Source: Desulfotignum sp.
GTDB lineage: Bacteria; Desulfobacterota; Desulfobacteria; Desulfobacterales; Desulfobacteraceae
DNA length: 5,433 bases
Reading direction: 5' to 3'
Assembly (NCBI GenBank): GCA_021737445.1
Contig: JAIPDY010000218.1
Span: 1-5,433, forward strand
Under the pieces are notes generated by a model, which was not told the origin of the DNA, searched no databases, and saw nothing but the letters and a program-made list of their open reading frames with translations. Positions 4,618-5,433 of this stretch are shown here, one piece after another; the first letter of the stretch is position 1, and the number at the start of each line of letters is the position of its first letter. A program made the translations under genes and the position numbers.

Positions 4618-5433
4618 ATGCCCATCCCCGGTAATCTGCTGACAACCGCCATGGCGGTGATGCCGCACACGGATGTGGACCGGGCAATCGATACGGCCCT
4701 CACCCTGGATATCCCGTTCTGGCCCCAGCTGCCCCATCTCAGCTATTATGAGGACATGTATGTCCAGGCAGCCGAACATTTCCCCGGAATCGTCCTGGAT
4801 CTGGAAAAAAAGACCTTGGGGTTTTCCATGGACCGGTTCATTGCAGAATTTGAAAAAACCATGGCCCATTTTGACGACCCGGCGTATTTTGATGTCAGTG
4901 AAACCTATTCTGCGGTGTATCACCGGTTTCTGGACCTGGATCTGTCGGACCGTCCTGCCATACGGGGGCAGCTGGAAGGCCCGGTGAGCTTTGGATTCAA
5001 TATTCTGGACCAGGATGAGCGGCCCATTCTGTTTGATGATACGGTGCGGCCGTTCATGTTCGAGTTTATGGCACAGCGCATCAATGTACAGCTGGCAAAA
5101 CTCAAACAGAAAAACCCCAACGCGTTCATGTTCATTGACGAACCGGGCATGCAGTTCGTGTTTTCCGCCATGTCCGGGTATGGGGAACAAAAAGCGAAAC
5201 AGGACCTGGATCTTTTCTTTTCCACCCTTGACCGGCCCCGGGGCATTCATCTGTGCGGCAACCCGGACTGGGATTTTCTGCTGGGCCTGGACATGGATAT
5301 CCTGTCTCTGGATATCTACACCAATGCCGACATCTTTGGTGCCAGCACCAGGTCCGTCAAAAAGTTTCTGGACAAAGGGGGCATCCTTGTGTGGGGAATC
5401 GTGCCCACCGGCATGGAGACATTTGAAAATGAA
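4618..5433 (+). CDS. MetE-like (cobalamin-independent methionine synthase fold) protein, 3'-truncated by window edge
   Basis: The frame is open for 272 codons from ATG 4618 to the end of the window. AGGAG at 4607-4611 is a suitable ribosome site, 6 bases before the ATG and overlapping the end of the NapH-like gene. The N-terminus reads TAMAVMPHTDVDRAIDTAL, then IPFWPQLP (32-39), the pattern of short MetE-like proteins related to the C-terminal half of methionine synthase. Further marks are GPVSFGFNILDQDERPILFD (121-140), MFIDEPGMQF (171-180) and GIHLCGNPDWDFLL (209-222). H211 and C213 match the H-x-C zinc ligands of MetE. DILSLDIY (227-234) falls where MetE has its glutamate ligand region but has Asp. 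The last zinc cysteine would be beyond the window. It probably transfers a methyl group between a corrinoid or other carrier and a thiol. The actual substrate is unknown, and methionine synthesis is not proven. It is coupled to the membrane ferredoxin upstream. Confidence 0.8.
   Translation, partial: MPIPGNLLTTAMAVMPHTDVDRAIDTALTLDIPFWPQLPHLSYYEDMYVQAAEHFPGIVLDLEKKTLGFSMDRFIAEFEKTMAHFDDPAYFDVSETYSAVYHRFLDLDLSDRPAIRGQLEGPVSFGFNILDQDERPILFDDTVRPFMFEFMAQRINVQLAKLKQKNPNAFMFIDEPGMQFVFSAMSGYGEQKAKQDLDLFFSTLDRPRGIHLCGNPDWDFLLGLDMDILSLDIYTNADIFGASTRSVKKFLDKGGILVWGIVPTGMETFENE

Noticed and set aside
4588..5250. 220-codon minus-strand open frame opposite the MetE-like gene
   Set aside because: The plus strand carries clear MetE-like motifs throughout this stretch; the antisense product is low in hydrophobic order and unrecognisable.

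Overview
The window looks like a piece of a strictly anaerobic Desulfobacterota genome, close to Desulfobacteraceae such as Desulfobacter or Desulfotignum. This is inferred from gene content and protein style: FmdE-like and molybdopterin-binding proteins with added cysteine motifs, a polyferredoxin-type membrane protein, and FNR-type boxes. No marker gene fixes the species. The DNA is GC-moderate and mostly gene-dense.

Layout from left to right. (1) Up to 1036, plus strand: the 3' part of a MOT1-type molybdate/sulfate transporter, cut by the left edge. (2) 1037-1569: no intact gene, but two recognisable gene remnants on opposite strands that abut near 1250-1265. One is the C-terminus of an RND efflux pump (minus). 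The other is the core of a fatty acid hydroxylase/sterol desaturase (plus). (3) 1570-3244, minus strand: a two-gene operon of an FmdE-like zinc-finger protein followed by a MoeA-like molybdopterin-binding protein with a four-cysteine tail. (4) 3245-3504: a divergent promoter region with two FNR/CRP-family palindromes, plausible -10 elements in both directions, a short direct repeat, and a hairpin followed by T6 in the plus-strand leader. (5) 3505-4616, plus: a NapH-like polytopic membrane ferredoxin whose frame is broken by an apparent one-base loss in an A-run near 4258-4262. (6) 4618 to the right edge, plus: a MetE-like (cobalamin-independent methionine synthase fold) protein, open at the window end.

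How the genes may work together (inference). The transporter, the FmdE-like protein and the molybdopterin-binding protein share a molybdenum/tungsten or molybdopterin theme, although the transporter is separated by the remnant region and lies on the other strand. The membrane ferredoxin and MetE-like gene are one base apart and must be co-transcribed, which suggests that membrane electron transfer supports a methyl-transfer or related Zn-thiolate reaction. The shared FNR-type control region suggests both units respond to oxygen or redox state. The most useful observations are the conserved second [4Fe-4S] motif hidden in another frame, the two gene remnants, and the symmetric FNR-type promoter.
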